Position numbers and translations under genes: made by a program. This document shows positions 8,949-17,107 of a stretch of DNA of 64,000 nt, one piece after another. The DNA comes from Flavobacterium bizetiae (GTDB taxonomy: Bacteria; Bacteroidota; Bacteroidia; Flavobacteriales; Flavobacteriaceae): assembly GCF_902804475.1 (NCBI RefSeq), contig NZ_CADCSU010000125.1, positions 31,753 through 95,752 on the forward strand. The letters are read 5' to 3'. Below the pieces are notes generated by a model. That model was not told where the DNA came from, did not search any database, and saw only the letters and a list, made by a program, of their open reading frames with translations. The stretch's first letter is position 1; every line of letters starts with the position of its first letter.

Positions 8949-10001
8949 TTATCCTTGAGTTCTGTTTACATCAAATCCGCCTTCACCACAGCCGTAACTT
9001 CCCTGATTATTGCACCAAGGGCAAGTGCTTATATCTTCGTCGCCAATGCAATGTATACTGCCGCATACACAAACTGCAAAAGCAATTTGATTACCACAAC
9101 ACGGACAGGTTGGGCCGCCAATAAGTTCATCTGTATTGACTTTATTGTTGAAATTCCCAGAATCAGCCAATTCAAAATAAGAATTATCAACTTGATAAGC
9201 GCCTACTAACTTGTAATTTTTAGACGATAATTCGATACCTGCATAGATAGATTCTGCAATGGTTTTGCGGTATTTCATTAAATAAGGCCTTTTTGTATTT
9301 TGGCATTTTCCGTTTAAAACCACAAAATTATCATCAACATATTGTCGGTTTGGAGTTTCTTTGGTTAAATCGATTTTCGAAAGTGTTTCTCCGTCTAATT
9401 TTGCCAACTCAAAACCACTCGAATTATTCTCTACGCTTATACTGCTTGTTTTAATGGAATCTGTTACCCACTTAAAAAACTCTTTGTACGATTGTACATT
9501 CGTGTTTTTAAAATGAAGTACGTTTTCTGTAAGCTCGCCTAATAATTTTGTATCTGTTTCGCTGCCAAAAGAGATCGCAATTAAATTGGCTGTTCGCTGC
9601 CAGTTTTGTTTCCATTCGTTTATTGCTGTCTGACTGTCATCGGTAGGAACTCCGTCTGTAAACAAGAAAACAATTGGTTTCCAGTCACCTTTTACCTCAT
9701 AAGTCGTTTTAACGATATTGGTTCTTAATTCATGCATTAAATGCCCTAAGCCTTTGCTTAACGATGTACCGCTTCCTATTGGGAATTTTGGCGGATAAAA
9801 GCTCACAATTTCCTGCAAGGGAACTAATGTTTTTGGCTGTCCGGCAAATACGATAATCGAAACAAAAACAGTTTCAAGTGCATGCGGATCTGTTTTTAAA
9901 GCCTGAATTATAGTTGCTAATCCTTCTTCAACTTGCTGGATTGGTTCTCCAACCATTGACTCCGAAATATCGATTAAAAAATATATGGGTAATCTTCTCA
10001 T
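8949..10001 (-). CDS. TerY-type vWA protein with C-terminal metal-binding Cys cluster
   Basis: 350 residues. The N-terminal 200 residues form a von Willebrand factor A domain. The MIDAS motif DISES (Asp11, Ser13, Ser15) binds a divalent metal, and FLFTDGVPTDD carries the second metal-site aspartate. The tail has a Cys/His-rich cluster (CPCC, CVCGSIHC, CPWC), likely one or two zinc sites, which the two other vWA proteins here lack. Its N-terminus, MRRLPIYFLIDIS, is nearly identical to theirs, so the three are paralogues. It sits 3 bases from the PP2C gene, completing a TerY/phosphatase/kinase triad. Confidence 0.9.
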   Translation of the reverse strand: MRRLPIYFLIDISESMVGEPIQQVEEGLATIIQALKTDPHALETVFVSIIVFAGQPKTLVPLQEIVSFYPPKFPIGSGTSLSKGLGHLMHELRTNIVKTTYEVKGDWKPIVFLFTDGVPTDDSQTAINEWKQNWQRTANLIAISFGSETDTKLLGELTENVLHFKNTNVQSYKEFFKWVTDSIKTSSISVENNSSGFELAKLDGETLSKIDLTKETPNRQYVDDNFVVLNGKCQNTKRPYLMKYRKTIAESIYAGIELSSKNYKLVGAYQVDNSYFELADSGNFNNKVNTDELIGGPTCPCCGNQIAFAVCVCGSIHCIGDEDISTCPWCNNQGSYGCGEGGFDVNRTQG

Positions 10002-10002
10002 T

Positions 10003-10254
10003 TTAAAGGAAATTTAATAACATTAAAAAAATAACTAAAAGCAGTATCTGAGTCATATCAACTGCTAAACCTACTCCAACCTGAAAAGGTTTTATCATTG
10101 TTTTTAGAAAATTGAATATGGGCGAAAAAATACTATTGAAAAAATCAAAAATACTTCTGTACTGCGGATTCAATTTGTCTTTGTAAGGCAATAGTTTGGA
10201 GTACAAAAACAACCCGACAATTAGTATTTGAATAAATATCTTTGCGAAATACAT
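10003..10254 (-). CDS. Small two-helix membrane protein in the Ter operon
   Basis: 83 residues with two hydrophobic segments, one at the N-terminus (IFIQILIVGLFLYSKLL) and one at the C-terminus (VDMTQILLLVIFLMLLNFL), separated by a short basic, Phe-rich region. I recognise no family. It starts at an ATG whose last base lies in the stop codon of the upstream gene and ends 1 base from the next, so it is very probably translated as part of the operon. A role as a membrane anchor for the adjacent 162-residue or vWA proteins is only a guess. Confidence 0.6.
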   Translation of the reverse strand: MYFAKIFIQILIVGLFLYSKLLPYKDKLNPQYRSIFDFFNSIFSPIFNFLKTMIKPFQVGVGLAVDMTQILLLVIFLMLLNFL

Positions 10255-10742
10255 TATGAAACTGCGTTTATTAATTCGTTGGCGATTTCTTTAAAAACCA
10301 GTTCTTCATCGGCATTGATTTTTTTTGATCCATAAACTGCTACGCCATTGTTTACGGTCATAAAATTCATAGAAAAAGAAGCGCCATAACATTTATTTCT
10401 GCCATTAAACGGAATTGCATGCATTACTTTTATATACATGCAATTTTGACGGATAATAACATCGTCTATATAAAAATCATGTTGCACGTACTTATTAAGC
10501 AGCGTGCGTCTTGCATTTTCAATAGAAAAACCAATGATTCCGGTAGTTTTATAACAAATGTTTAGACTATCGATATTCATATTTTCTAATTTTTCCTGCG
10601 GAGTAAATTCATGAACAACTTCATAAGTTACGTCTCTGTAAGAACTTCTGCTGTTATCGTTACCATACGACGATTGATTTACTTTTTGAACTATGTGCAC
10701 AATTATACTTATAATTGTAATCAGGGTGCCTAATACTTCCAT
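10254..10742 (-). CDS. Unknown membrane-anchored protein in the Ter operon
   Basis: 162 residues. An N-terminal hydrophobic segment (VLGTLITIISIIVHIVQKV) is followed by a Ser/Asn-rich linker and a mixed alpha/beta domain of about 110 residues. The segment ENARRTLLNKYVQHDFYIDD and a closing EELVFKEIANELINAVS helix stand out. I recognise no family. It lies 2 bases after the preceding vWA gene and overlaps the next small gene by one base (TAATG), a pattern of translational coupling. The tether plus soluble domain suggests a protein working at the inner face of the membrane with the TerY proteins. Confidence 0.65.
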   Translation of the reverse strand: MEVLGTLITIISIIVHIVQKVNQSSYGNDNSRSSYRDVTYEVVHEFTPQEKLENMNIDSLNICYKTTGIIGFSIENARRTLLNKYVQHDFYIDDVIIRQNCMYIKVMHAIPFNGRNKCYGASFSMNFMTVNNGVAVYGSKKINADEELVFKEIANELINAVS

Positions 10743-10744
10743 AA

Positions 10745-11380
10745 CTAAATGACTACCGTTATTTCGCTTGGCGGTGGCGGCAAGGTTACACTTTCGCCTG
10801 TTCCCTGACTTTTATTTCCCTGCTCGATGGTTTCTGAAACCCATTTGAAAAATTGTTTCAGTGTAGAACTATCAGCTGATGCTAAATGCACTACATTATC
10901 TGTTAATTCTTTTAAGATATCATCATTGGCCATGTGTCCGGCAGCGCATCCGACAACGGCTCCAAAACTCATGTTTCGTATCTCTGCGGTTTTTTCTCTA
11001 TAAAACTGTATATCAGAAGGTTTTCCATCTGTAAAAACAAAAAGTAATGGTTTCCAATCTCCTTTTTGATCCGCAGATCCTTTTATAACTTCTTTATTTA
11101 CTTTTTGAATAACAAAATCAAGTCCTGCTCCTGTATTTGTAGGGCCACTTTGCGGACAAGTGATTTCCGGAAGCTGAAACTGAACCAGCTCTGTAAGCGG
11201 TACAATTTCTTTTACTTCTCTATCATAAGTTATTATACTGATCCAGAGAGAATCTAACGCCTGAGCATCAGAACGTAATGTATTGATCATACCGCTTAAA
11301 GCATTATTTAAAGCTTGAATTGGCTCTCCATACATCGAACCTGATGTATCTAATAAAAAATAAACTGGTAGTCTTCTCAT
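10745..11380 (-). CDS. TerY-type vWA protein (no Cys tail)
   Basis: 211 residues, essentially a bare von Willebrand A domain. The MIDAS is DTSGS (Asp11, Ser13, Ser15), the conserved Thr is in the GPTNTGAGL segment, and LFVFTDGKPSD carries the second acidic site. A C-terminal Pro-rich tail (LPPPPSEITVVI) matches that of the neighbouring vWA paralogue. It is separated from the upstream vWA gene by 161 bases, the largest gap inside the Ter run, and a TAnnTTTG box lies in that gap. In Ter systems vWA proteins are proposed to act as metal-dependent scaffolds under kinase/phosphatase control. Confidence 0.9.
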   Translation of the reverse strand: MRRLPVYFLLDTSGSMYGEPIQALNNALSGMINTLRSDAQALDSLWISIITYDREVKEIVPLTELVQFQLPEITCPQSGPTNTGAGLDFVIQKVNKEVIKGSADQKGDWKPLLFVFTDGKPSDIQFYREKTAEIRNMSFGAVVGCAAGHMANDDILKELTDNVVHLASADSSTLKQFFKWVSETIEQGNKSQGTGESVTLPPPPSEITVVI

Positions 11381-11425
11381 ATAACTTTAAAGAAAATGAT
11401 TTAATAAATGAAAGTACTTAACGCT

Positions 11426-11433
11426 CAAAACTA
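11426..11433 (-). promoter_or_regulatory. Candidate internal -7 box TAGTTTTG within the Ter run
   Basis: Minus-strand TAGTTTTG matches TAnnTTTG and lies 45 bases before the vWA start at 11380, inside the only long gap of the operon. No clear TTG at -33. It could give separate expression of the distal TerY/PP2C/kinase part. Confidence 0.35.
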
Positions 11434-11541
11434 TTTGGCAGAAACTTACAGGCATAGTGAATGCGTATAACTTCTATCAAAAAGATGTAATACAAAAAAA
11501 ATAATTAAAAAACGGTATTATAAACTCCGCCTTTCTAAAAT

Positions 11542-12180
11542 TTAAACTACGATGTTTAATTCAGACGGTGGCGGAGGTAATTCTTTAAAATTTGTAAATT
11601 CTTTACCAAAATCTTCCACTTTTGTTGAAGTTACTCCGATTGAAGCGGTTACCCACTGAAAAAACTTGCCGATACTTGCACTATCCGCAGTATCCAGGCT
11701 CACTACATTATCTGTAATTTGTTTTAAAATTGCAGTATCTGCACCGCCTCCTGCACCGCAGGCAACTGTAAAGGCTACTTTGGCTTTTTTAAACTCATTC
11801 AGACCATTTTCCCAATTATCAGTAGGAATTCCATCGGTCATAATAAAAACCAGTGGTTTCCAGTCTCCTTTTTGCTCTGTTGTTGTTTTTGCAACTTCAG
11901 ATTCTATTTTTTGGGCCGTTAATCTTAATGCTTCTCCCAGCGCAGTTACACCTGTCGCTTTAAGATCAACCATTTGAAAAGAAGCTAAATCAGTTAACGG
12001 AATAATTTGCTGCGCTGTAGTATCGAAAGTTATTACGCTTAAAAAAGCAGTTTCAATGGCTTGCGGATTTTGTCTTAACGAACTAATCATCATTTGAACG
12101 CCATTTTTAACAGCTTCAATAGGCTCTCCGGTCATTGATCCGGAGGTGTCTAGTACTAAATATACAGGCAGTCTTCTCAT
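11542..12180 (-). CDS. TerY-type vWA protein (no Cys tail)
   Basis: 212-residue vWA protein, closely similar along its length to the one at 10745-11380. MIDAS DTSGS is at residues 11-15, the conserved Thr lies in ATGVTALGEAL, and LVFIMTDGIPTD gives the second metal-site Asp. The Gly/Ala-rich ACGAGGGAD segment is distinctive, and the tail again ends in LPPPPSELNIVV. It follows the membrane protein gene at 12194 by 13 bases. The shared tail in two paralogues suggests a common docking peptide; this is inference. Confidence 0.9.
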   Translation of the reverse strand: MRRLPVYLVLDTSGSMTGEPIEAVKNGVQMMISSLRQNPQAIETAFLSVITFDTTAQQIIPLTDLASFQMVDLKATGVTALGEALRLTAQKIESEVAKTTTEQKGDWKPLVFIMTDGIPTDNWENGLNEFKKAKVAFTVACGAGGGADTAILKQITDNVVSLDTADSASIGKFFQWVTASIGVTSTKVEDFGKEFTNFKELPPPPSELNIVV

Positions 12181-12193
12181 GGTAAAATTTTAT

Positions 12194-12607
12194 TTATACA
12201 GGAATATTGTAGATTGGTGTCTCATTACTATCTTGAGCCTGATTAGAGCTTTCGATACCATTGATGTTGTACGCATTCGTATTGGCTTCTGGATCATGCT
12301 GTGTTAAGTGACTCATAACTGCCTGAGTCAGGTCTTTGCCTCCAACTGCATGATGGTATGCTGAGCCAATTGTATAAATTGGTCCCCACGGAATTCCCCA
12401 CCAGCCAATAATTAAATTTAGAAATACATATCCGTATGAATACTTAAACGTATTTTCGTCAGGTCTGATAAAATAAATATCAGAACTTCTTTTCAGGGTC
12501 ATTAATATAAATGAAACCGTGTATGGAAATACTACAAATTTTCCGCCTTGATGAACCAGATCTCTAACTTGAGAAACTCTTAATCCTTCAATGTTTTTGA
12601 TTTGCAT
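12194..12607 (-). CDS. Unknown Ter-operon protein with a hydrophobic WGIPWG segment
   Basis: 137 residues. The first 75 form a compact basic and aromatic region (YFIRPDENTFKYSYGYVFLNL) that runs into IIGWWGIPWGPIYTIGSAYHHAVGGKDLT. The Trp/Pro/Gly-rich centre may be a re-entrant or interfacial membrane segment. The last 35 residues are polar and low-complexity. I recognise the WGIPWGP pattern from uncharacterised membrane-associated proteins but no defined function. The ATG overlaps the stop codon of the upstream TerD gene by one base, so it is translationally coupled to it. Confidence 0.6.
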   Translation of the reverse strand: MQIKNIEGLRVSQVRDLVHQGGKFVVFPYTVSFILMTLKRSSDIYFIRPDENTFKYSYGYVFLNLIIGWWGIPWGPIYTIGSAYHHAVGGKDLTQAVMSHLTQHDPEANTNAYNINGIESSNQAQDSNETPIYNIPV

Positions 12608-13266
12608 TACAGATAAGACTGAACAATTTTATGAATAGTCTGACCTAAGAAAGTATCATCTGTTGGGTCTCCAATTGCACTAAATTTCCATTCTCCATTA
12701 CGTTTGTAAAGTTTACCCATAATGATCGAACGCTTGTTTACATATTGTGAATCTGCAGAAACATTATACGAAGCAAATTCTGAAACTACACGTGTTGGAG
12801 TACCTTCGTACATTCTGATTTTTGCGTAAGGAATTTGAGAGAAATCTTCTTTTCCTGCGTTATTTAAAAAGAAAAATATCTGATTAACTTTTGGATCAAC
12901 TTTAGAAAGGTCAACTGTAATAATTTCATTGTCTAAACCATCATCTCCGCCTGTGTCTCCTGCAAGGTCATCTCCGGTATGTTTTAAAGCTCCGTCAACA
13001 CTAAGCAATTTACCTTTTGGAAGTCCAAATTGCTGTAATACTTCTACTCTGTATAACGGAGAATACAAATGATCACAAAGTTTATTTTGATCATCAATTA
13101 GCACACAGCTCAAATCTAAGTCGATTTCTACTACGTTTTTTGATAATCCTAAAAATCCTTTGGTTTCGATTGCTCCCCAGTTTACACCAACGCAAAAATT
13201 TGTTAATGTTTCGCCGCTTGTTTTTCTTAAGTCAATTTTTTGTCCTTTGGTTAAGTTAATTGCCAT
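12607..13266 (-). CDS. TerD-family protein, long (TerA/TerX-like) subtype
   Basis: 219 residues, TerD-fold beta-sandwich protein. It begins MAINLTKGQKIDLRK like all TerD copies here but continues FCVGVNWGAIETKG, the mark of the longer subtype. Acidic calcium-site residues are visible in VEIDLDLSCVLID, HTGDDLAGDTGGDDG and ITVDLSKVDP; the canonical EDxSxETA segment is absent. It is paralogous to the gene at 15937-16545, and both are followed on the + coordinate by a canonical TerD gene. TerD proteins bind calcium and are cytosolic. The downstream membrane protein gene overlaps its stop. Confidence 0.9.
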   Translation of the reverse strand: MAINLTKGQKIDLRKTSGETLTNFCVGVNWGAIETKGFLGLSKNVVEIDLDLSCVLIDDQNKLCDHLYSPLYRVEVLQQFGLPKGKLLSVDGALKHTGDDLAGDTGGDDGLDNEIITVDLSKVDPKVNQIFFFLNNAGKEDFSQIPYAKIRMYEGTPTRVVSEFASYNVSADSQYVNKRSIIMGKLYKRNGEWKFSAIGDPTDDTFLGQTIHKIVQSYL

Positions 13267-13287
13267 AGTTTTTTAATAAGGTTTAAA

Positions 13288-13839
13288 TTAATTATATTTA
13301 TTTAAATAATCTTGTAAGCCGCCTTTCATTCCAATACCAACTGCTTCAAATTTCCACTCATTATTTCTTTTATAAATTCTTCCAAACTCTACTGCAGTTT
13401 CTATAGAAAAATCTTCATCAAGCTCGTATTTTACTAATTCTGTATTGGTTTGATCCAGAATTCTGATATATGAATTTCTAATCTGTCCAAAGTTTTGTCT
13501 TTTTGTATCGGCATGGTGAATCGTTACAACAAATGAAATTTCATGAACATCCGGAGATATTGTAGATAAATCAATTTGTATTTTTTCATCATCTCCATCT
13601 CCTGCACCTGTTAGGTTGTCTCCAGTATGAGTTACCGCTCCATCAGGTGATTTTAAATTGTTGTAATAAACGAAATGGTTGTCATTTGGAATTTTGCCAT
13701 TTGCACCAACCAAAAAAACTGAAGCATCTAAATCAAAATCTGAACCTGTATTACTTGAGTTACTGTCCCACCCAAGTCCTACAATAAATTTTGGTGCGTC
13801 AATACTTTGTCTTTGACCTTTTTCTAAGTTAATTGCCAT
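13288..13839 (-). CDS. TerD-family calcium-binding protein, canonical subtype
   Basis: 183 residues with the full TerD pattern: MAINLEKGQR, IVGLGWD, FDLDASVFLV with the paired Asp ligands, FVYYNNLKSPDGAV, HTGDNLTGAGDGDDE, FVVTIHHADTKRQNFGQ and LDEDFSIETAVEFG. It closes GMKGGLQDYLNKY. TerD/TerZ proteins bind Ca2+ through the clustered aspartates. It is near-identical in layout to the gene at 16550-17104, so the two arose by duplication. It lies 21 bases before the long-subtype gene and 12 bases after the unknown gene at 13852. Confidence 0.95.
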   Translation of the reverse strand: MAINLEKGQRQSIDAPKFIVGLGWDSNSSNTGSDFDLDASVFLVGANGKIPNDNHFVYYNNLKSPDGAVTHTGDNLTGAGDGDDEKIQIDLSTISPDVHEISFVVTIHHADTKRQNFGQIRNSYIRILDQTNTELVKYELDEDFSIETAVEFGRIYKRNNEWKFEAVGIGMKGGLQDYLNKYN

Positions 13840-13851
13840 TTTATTTATTCT

Positions 13852-14820
13852 TTAATTAATATTAATATTCAACATTGTTTTTAAAATATTCGTTTGCTCG
13901 TCGACGTTTTGTAAATCTTCTAAAAAGTCTACAGACGATATTTTATTTAAATAATCTTTTAAAACCTCCTGTACACTTTCAGGAAGAGAGGTTTTAATGG
14001 TACTTAATTCTAACTCCAATAGAGTGTTTTTATCTCTCAACTGCGCAATAATTTCTTCTTTAGCCGAATTATTCTTTGAAAGATCAACTACTTTTTCCAT
14101 GTCATTTTCGATGAAAGAAAAAGATTTTTCGTTTCCAACAAAAATAAATTTGTCGTTAGAATCTCTAAATTCATACACCTCAATAATCTCATTGTTACAA
14201 ACTAAGCCGCATAAAAATTTAATTTTAAAATTAAGTATGTTAAGTCGGCCTAAGAGTTTTTTCTCAAACTTAACGTACTTGTTTTCATAATTTTTTTTAT
14301 TGGCGGTAGTCAGTTTTTCATATTGGTCGATATTAATTTCTCTGTAATATTCTGATTTAATTCCATCAGAAAAAGACATTATATCGTTCCAGTCAAAAAA
14401 ACTATTACTGTCTGTTGCAAAAATCTGATACAGCTGCTCAATTTTTTTTGACATTTTTTGGGCATGCTCTTTTGTTTGATTAGAGAATTTCTCTTCTCCT
14501 ATTTCAAAATTCATTTTCGAAATGATATCTCCGTTGATATATATTTCATCAGAAATGAGAGTATACTGCTGTTCTTTAGATTTTTTTATTTTTTGAAACA
14601 AGTCGATCAGACTATTAGTAAACTGAATATGAAACAGTTCCAACTTATTAATATCTAATGATTGGTTCTTTTGAAAAAGGGAATGGATTACTTTTGTCCT
14701 TACCAAAACTCCAACAAAATCCTTGTGGTTAAAAAAATTGGATAACAATTTTAAAACCACAAGCTTTCTGTTACTATCTTTTATTATCTGAACGTACCTT
14801 TCCTCTTCCTCTTGCTGCAT
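13852..14820 (-). CDS. Unknown 322-residue protein between TerD and TelA genes
   Basis: Charged, mostly helical, no signal peptide and no membrane segment. It opens with an acidic MQQEEEERY run and has many Lys/Asn/Ile residues. Residues about 195-245 (KFLCGLVCNNEIIEVYEF) look like a small beta-rich core, and the last 80 residues are Leu/Glu-rich and probably coiled coil. I recognise no domain. It is flanked at 12 and 21 bases by a TerD gene and the TelA-type gene, so a role in the same pathway is likely. The lower conservation feel and Asn/Lys richness suggest a lineage-specific component. Confidence 0.7.
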   Translation of the reverse strand: MQQEEEERYVQIIKDSNRKLVVLKLLSNFFNHKDFVGVLVRTKVIHSLFQKNQSLDINKLELFHIQFTNSLIDLFQKIKKSKEQQYTLISDEIYINGDIISKMNFEIGEEKFSNQTKEHAQKMSKKIEQLYQIFATDSNSFFDWNDIMSFSDGIKSEYYREINIDQYEKLTTANKKNYENKYVKFEKKLLGRLNILNFKIKFLCGLVCNNEIIEVYEFRDSNDKFIFVGNEKSFSFIENDMEKVVDLSKNNSAKEEIIAQLRDKNTLLELELSTIKTSLPESVQEVLKDYLNKISSVDFLEDLQNVDEQTNILKTMLNININ

Positions 14821-14841
14821 TCCGTTAATTCCTTATTCTTT

Positions 14842-15930
14842 TTAACTTATAACCCCTTTTTTTAATTCTACTTCAAGGCTTTGTAATCCTTCATCAAGCT
14901 GTCTGCGGGTTGCTGTACCTTGTTCGTGAATTTGCTTTACCTCGTTTAAAGTATCTATTAATGATTTGGTTGTCATTTTTAATGTCTCTAATGAAACGAC
15001 GGTATTTTCATTTTCTTTGGCTACTTCAATACTATTTTGTTTTAGCATTTCTGCATTTTTCTGTAAAATGGTATTTGTAGTTTCAGATACTCTTCGCTGA
15101 ACTTCAATATTTTGTTTTTGTCTTTGAAGCGCTACGGCAAGAGTAAGCTGGTTTTTCCAAACCGGCATTGTTGTAGTCAGGATAGACTGCGCTTTTTCGG
15201 CAATTGATGTGTTGTTGTTTTGAACCACACGTATTTGCGCTAAAGATTGCAACATAATGAAACGAACAATTTTCATATCGGCCAAACGCTTGTCTAAACG
15301 ATTGATGAAATTTCTTTTGTCTGAAATTTGATAATCCTGATATTGAGACGGATTACCTTCCATTACCGCAAGTTCTTCGTTTAATTCTTTAAAACGAATC
15401 TGACCTGCAATAATATGCTTTTCCATTTCTTTTATAAGGCCAACATTTCCGTCAAACATAGTTTGAAGGGCGCTGTTGTCTTTTACAGAATTGATCATTC
15501 CGGCTTTTACCTTATTACTGATTTTGTCAATATTAACGGTAATTTTATCGTATTGCTGGAATAACTTTTTTACATCGACTACTAATTTATTCAGTAACGG
15601 AATTTTAGAAAGAAAGCGTTTAAACGGTCCCTGATCAAGCTGATCTACATCAACATAATTTAATTCTGTTAACAAATCATTGATCAAAGTTCCTACTTCG
15701 CCAGAGTTATATGTTCTGACATTCGTTAAGAAAGTATCACTTTGTTTGGCTATCGAATTTTGAATTTCGGCTCCATAATTTAAAATCGAATTCGCATCAT
15801 TTTCGTTTAACTGGTTCGAAATTGATTTGAAATTATTTACTTCAGCTTCTGAGATTGAAGTTAAATTCACATTACCATCTTTGTCAATCAAAGCGGTATT
15901 TTCCTGAGTAACTAATTGATTTTCTTCCAT
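14842..15930 (-). CDS. TelA-like toxic anion resistance protein
   Basis: 362 residues, largely helical. The region about 45-350 matches the TelA/KlaA family: FLSKIPLLNKLVVDVKKLFQQYDKI, a long helix with ELNEELAVMEGN, LAQIRVVQNNNTSIAEKAQSILTTTMPVWKNQLTLAVALQRQ and a C-terminal helical hairpin. TelA proteins accompany TerD in tellurite and stress operons; the biochemical role is unknown. No signal peptide or transmembrane helix. It is 6 bases after a TerD gene and 21 bases before the unknown gene at 13852. Start ATG at 15930. Confidence 0.9.
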   Translation of the reverse strand: MEENQLVTQENTALIDKDGNVNLTSISEAEVNNFKSISNQLNENDANSILNYGAEIQNSIAKQSDTFLTNVRTYNSGEVGTLINDLLTELNYVDVDQLDQGPFKRFLSKIPLLNKLVVDVKKLFQQYDKITVNIDKISNKVKAGMINSVKDNSALQTMFDGNVGLIKEMEKHIIAGQIRFKELNEELAVMEGNPSQYQDYQISDKRNFINRLDKRLADMKIVRFIMLQSLAQIRVVQNNNTSIAEKAQSILTTTMPVWKNQLTLAVALQRQKQNIEVQRRVSETTNTILQKNAEMLKQNSIEVAKENENTVVSLETLKMTTKSLIDTLNEVKQIHEQGTATRRQLDEGLQSLEVELKKGVIS

Positions 15931-15936
15931 TTTAGA

Positions 15937-16545
15937 TTATAGGTGATTTTGTTGAATTGTAACGATAGTCTGCTCTAACTTTTTATCACTGGTTGGAACT
16001 CCAACGGCACTAAATTTCCACTCTTCATTTCTTTTATAAAATACGCCTAAAACCATAGAAACGTTTCCGGCAAAAGTTGCATCATTTGCAATATCAAAAC
16101 GTGCAAATTCCTGGCTTACTTTAGTAGGTGTTCCTTCGTAGATACGGATAGAAGCAAAAGGAATATCTTTAAAATCCTGCCCTCTAAAACTATTAATAAA
16201 AAATGCAACATGGTTTGCTGATGGTGTTAACTGCGAAAAATCTAAAGTGATTACTTCGTTATCTAAACCGTCATCCCCATTTAAATCTCCTGTTAAATCA
16301 TCTCCGCTGTGTTTAATCGCACGATCGTTTGAAATTAATTTTCTGAAATTTACAGAATCGATATGATTTTTTTTGTCATCATAAACAGCACAACTTGCAT
16401 CTAAATCTACCGCTTCTTTTTTAGTTCCAAAAAAACCTTTTTTCTCGATTGCACCCCAATTTACACCAACACAAATGTTTTGTAATTTAGAACCATTACT
16501 TTTTTCAAGATTTATACGTTGTCCTTTTTCTAAGTTAATTGCCAT
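15937..16545 (-). CDS. TerD-family protein, long (TerA/TerX-like) subtype
   Basis: 202 residues. MAINLEKGQRINLEK is followed by CVGVNWGAIEKKGFFGTKKEAVDLDASCAVYD, so it belongs to the same subtype as the gene at 12607-13266. Acidic clusters HSGDDLTGDLNGDDG and VITLDFSQL would hold calcium. FYKRNEEWKFSAVGVPT near the end is shared with all copies here. It lies 4 bases after a canonical TerD gene and 6 bases before TelA. The pair long-plus-canonical at 15937-17104 mirrors the pair at 12607-13839, pointing to a duplicated two-gene unit. Confidence 0.92.
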   Translation of the reverse strand: MAINLEKGQRINLEKSNGSKLQNICVGVNWGAIEKKGFFGTKKEAVDLDASCAVYDDKKNHIDSVNFRKLISNDRAIKHSGDDLTGDLNGDDGLDNEVITLDFSQLTPSANHVAFFINSFRGQDFKDIPFASIRIYEGTPTKVSQEFARFDIANDATFAGNVSMVLGVFYKRNEEWKFSAVGVPTSDKKLEQTIVTIQQNHL

Positions 16546-16549
16546 GTTT

Positions 16550-17104
16550 TTAGTTATATTTATTTAAATAATCTTCTAATCCGCCTTTCATTCCAACACC
16601 CATTGCTTCAAATTTCCATTGCCCGTCTTTATTGTAAATTCTTCCAAATTCAACAGCAGTTTCTATAGAGAAATCCTCTTCTAATTCGTATTTTACCATT
16701 TCGGTATTATTGCTATCGTCTACAATTCGGATAAACGAATTTCTAACTTGTCCAAAGTTTTGTTTTCTGCTTACAGCATCATGAATGGTAACAACAATAC
16801 AAATTTCTTTTACAGCCGGGTTTATTTTGGTAAGATCAATTTTTACCTGCTCATCATCTCCATCACCATCTCCTGTTAAATTATCACCTGTATGAATTAC
16901 GGCCTCATCCGGAGATTTAAGATTATTGTAAAAAACAAAATGAGAATCAGATAAAATTTTTCTGTTATCACCTAATATAAAAACAGATGCATCAAGGTCA
17001 AAACCTGATCCCGTGCTGCTATTGTTTGTATCCCATCCTAAACCAATTGTAAATTTTGGAGCGTTTATATTTTCGCGCTGTCCTTTTTGTAAGTTGATAG
17101 CCAT
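16550..17104 (-). CDS. TerD-family calcium-binding protein, canonical subtype
   Basis: 184 residues. All TerD hallmarks are present: TIGLGWDTNNSSTGSGFDLDAS, FVFYNNLKSPDEAV, HTGDNLTGDGDGDDE, VVTIHDAVSRKQNFGQV and LEEDFSIETAVEFG, closing GMKGGLEDYLNKY. The only notable variation is Glu for Gly in SPDEAV. Very similar to 13288-13839. It lies 3 bases after the phosphoribosyltransferase gene. Predicted to be a soluble Ca2+-binding sensor or scaffold. Confidence 0.95.
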   Translation of the reverse strand: MAINLQKGQRENINAPKFTIGLGWDTNNSSTGSGFDLDASVFILGDNRKILSDSHFVFYNNLKSPDEAVIHTGDNLTGDGDGDDEQVKIDLTKINPAVKEICIVVTIHDAVSRKQNFGQVRNSFIRIVDDSNNTEMVKYELEEDFSIETAVEFGRIYNKDGQWKFEAMGVGMKGGLEDYLNKYN

Positions 17105-17107
17105 AGT

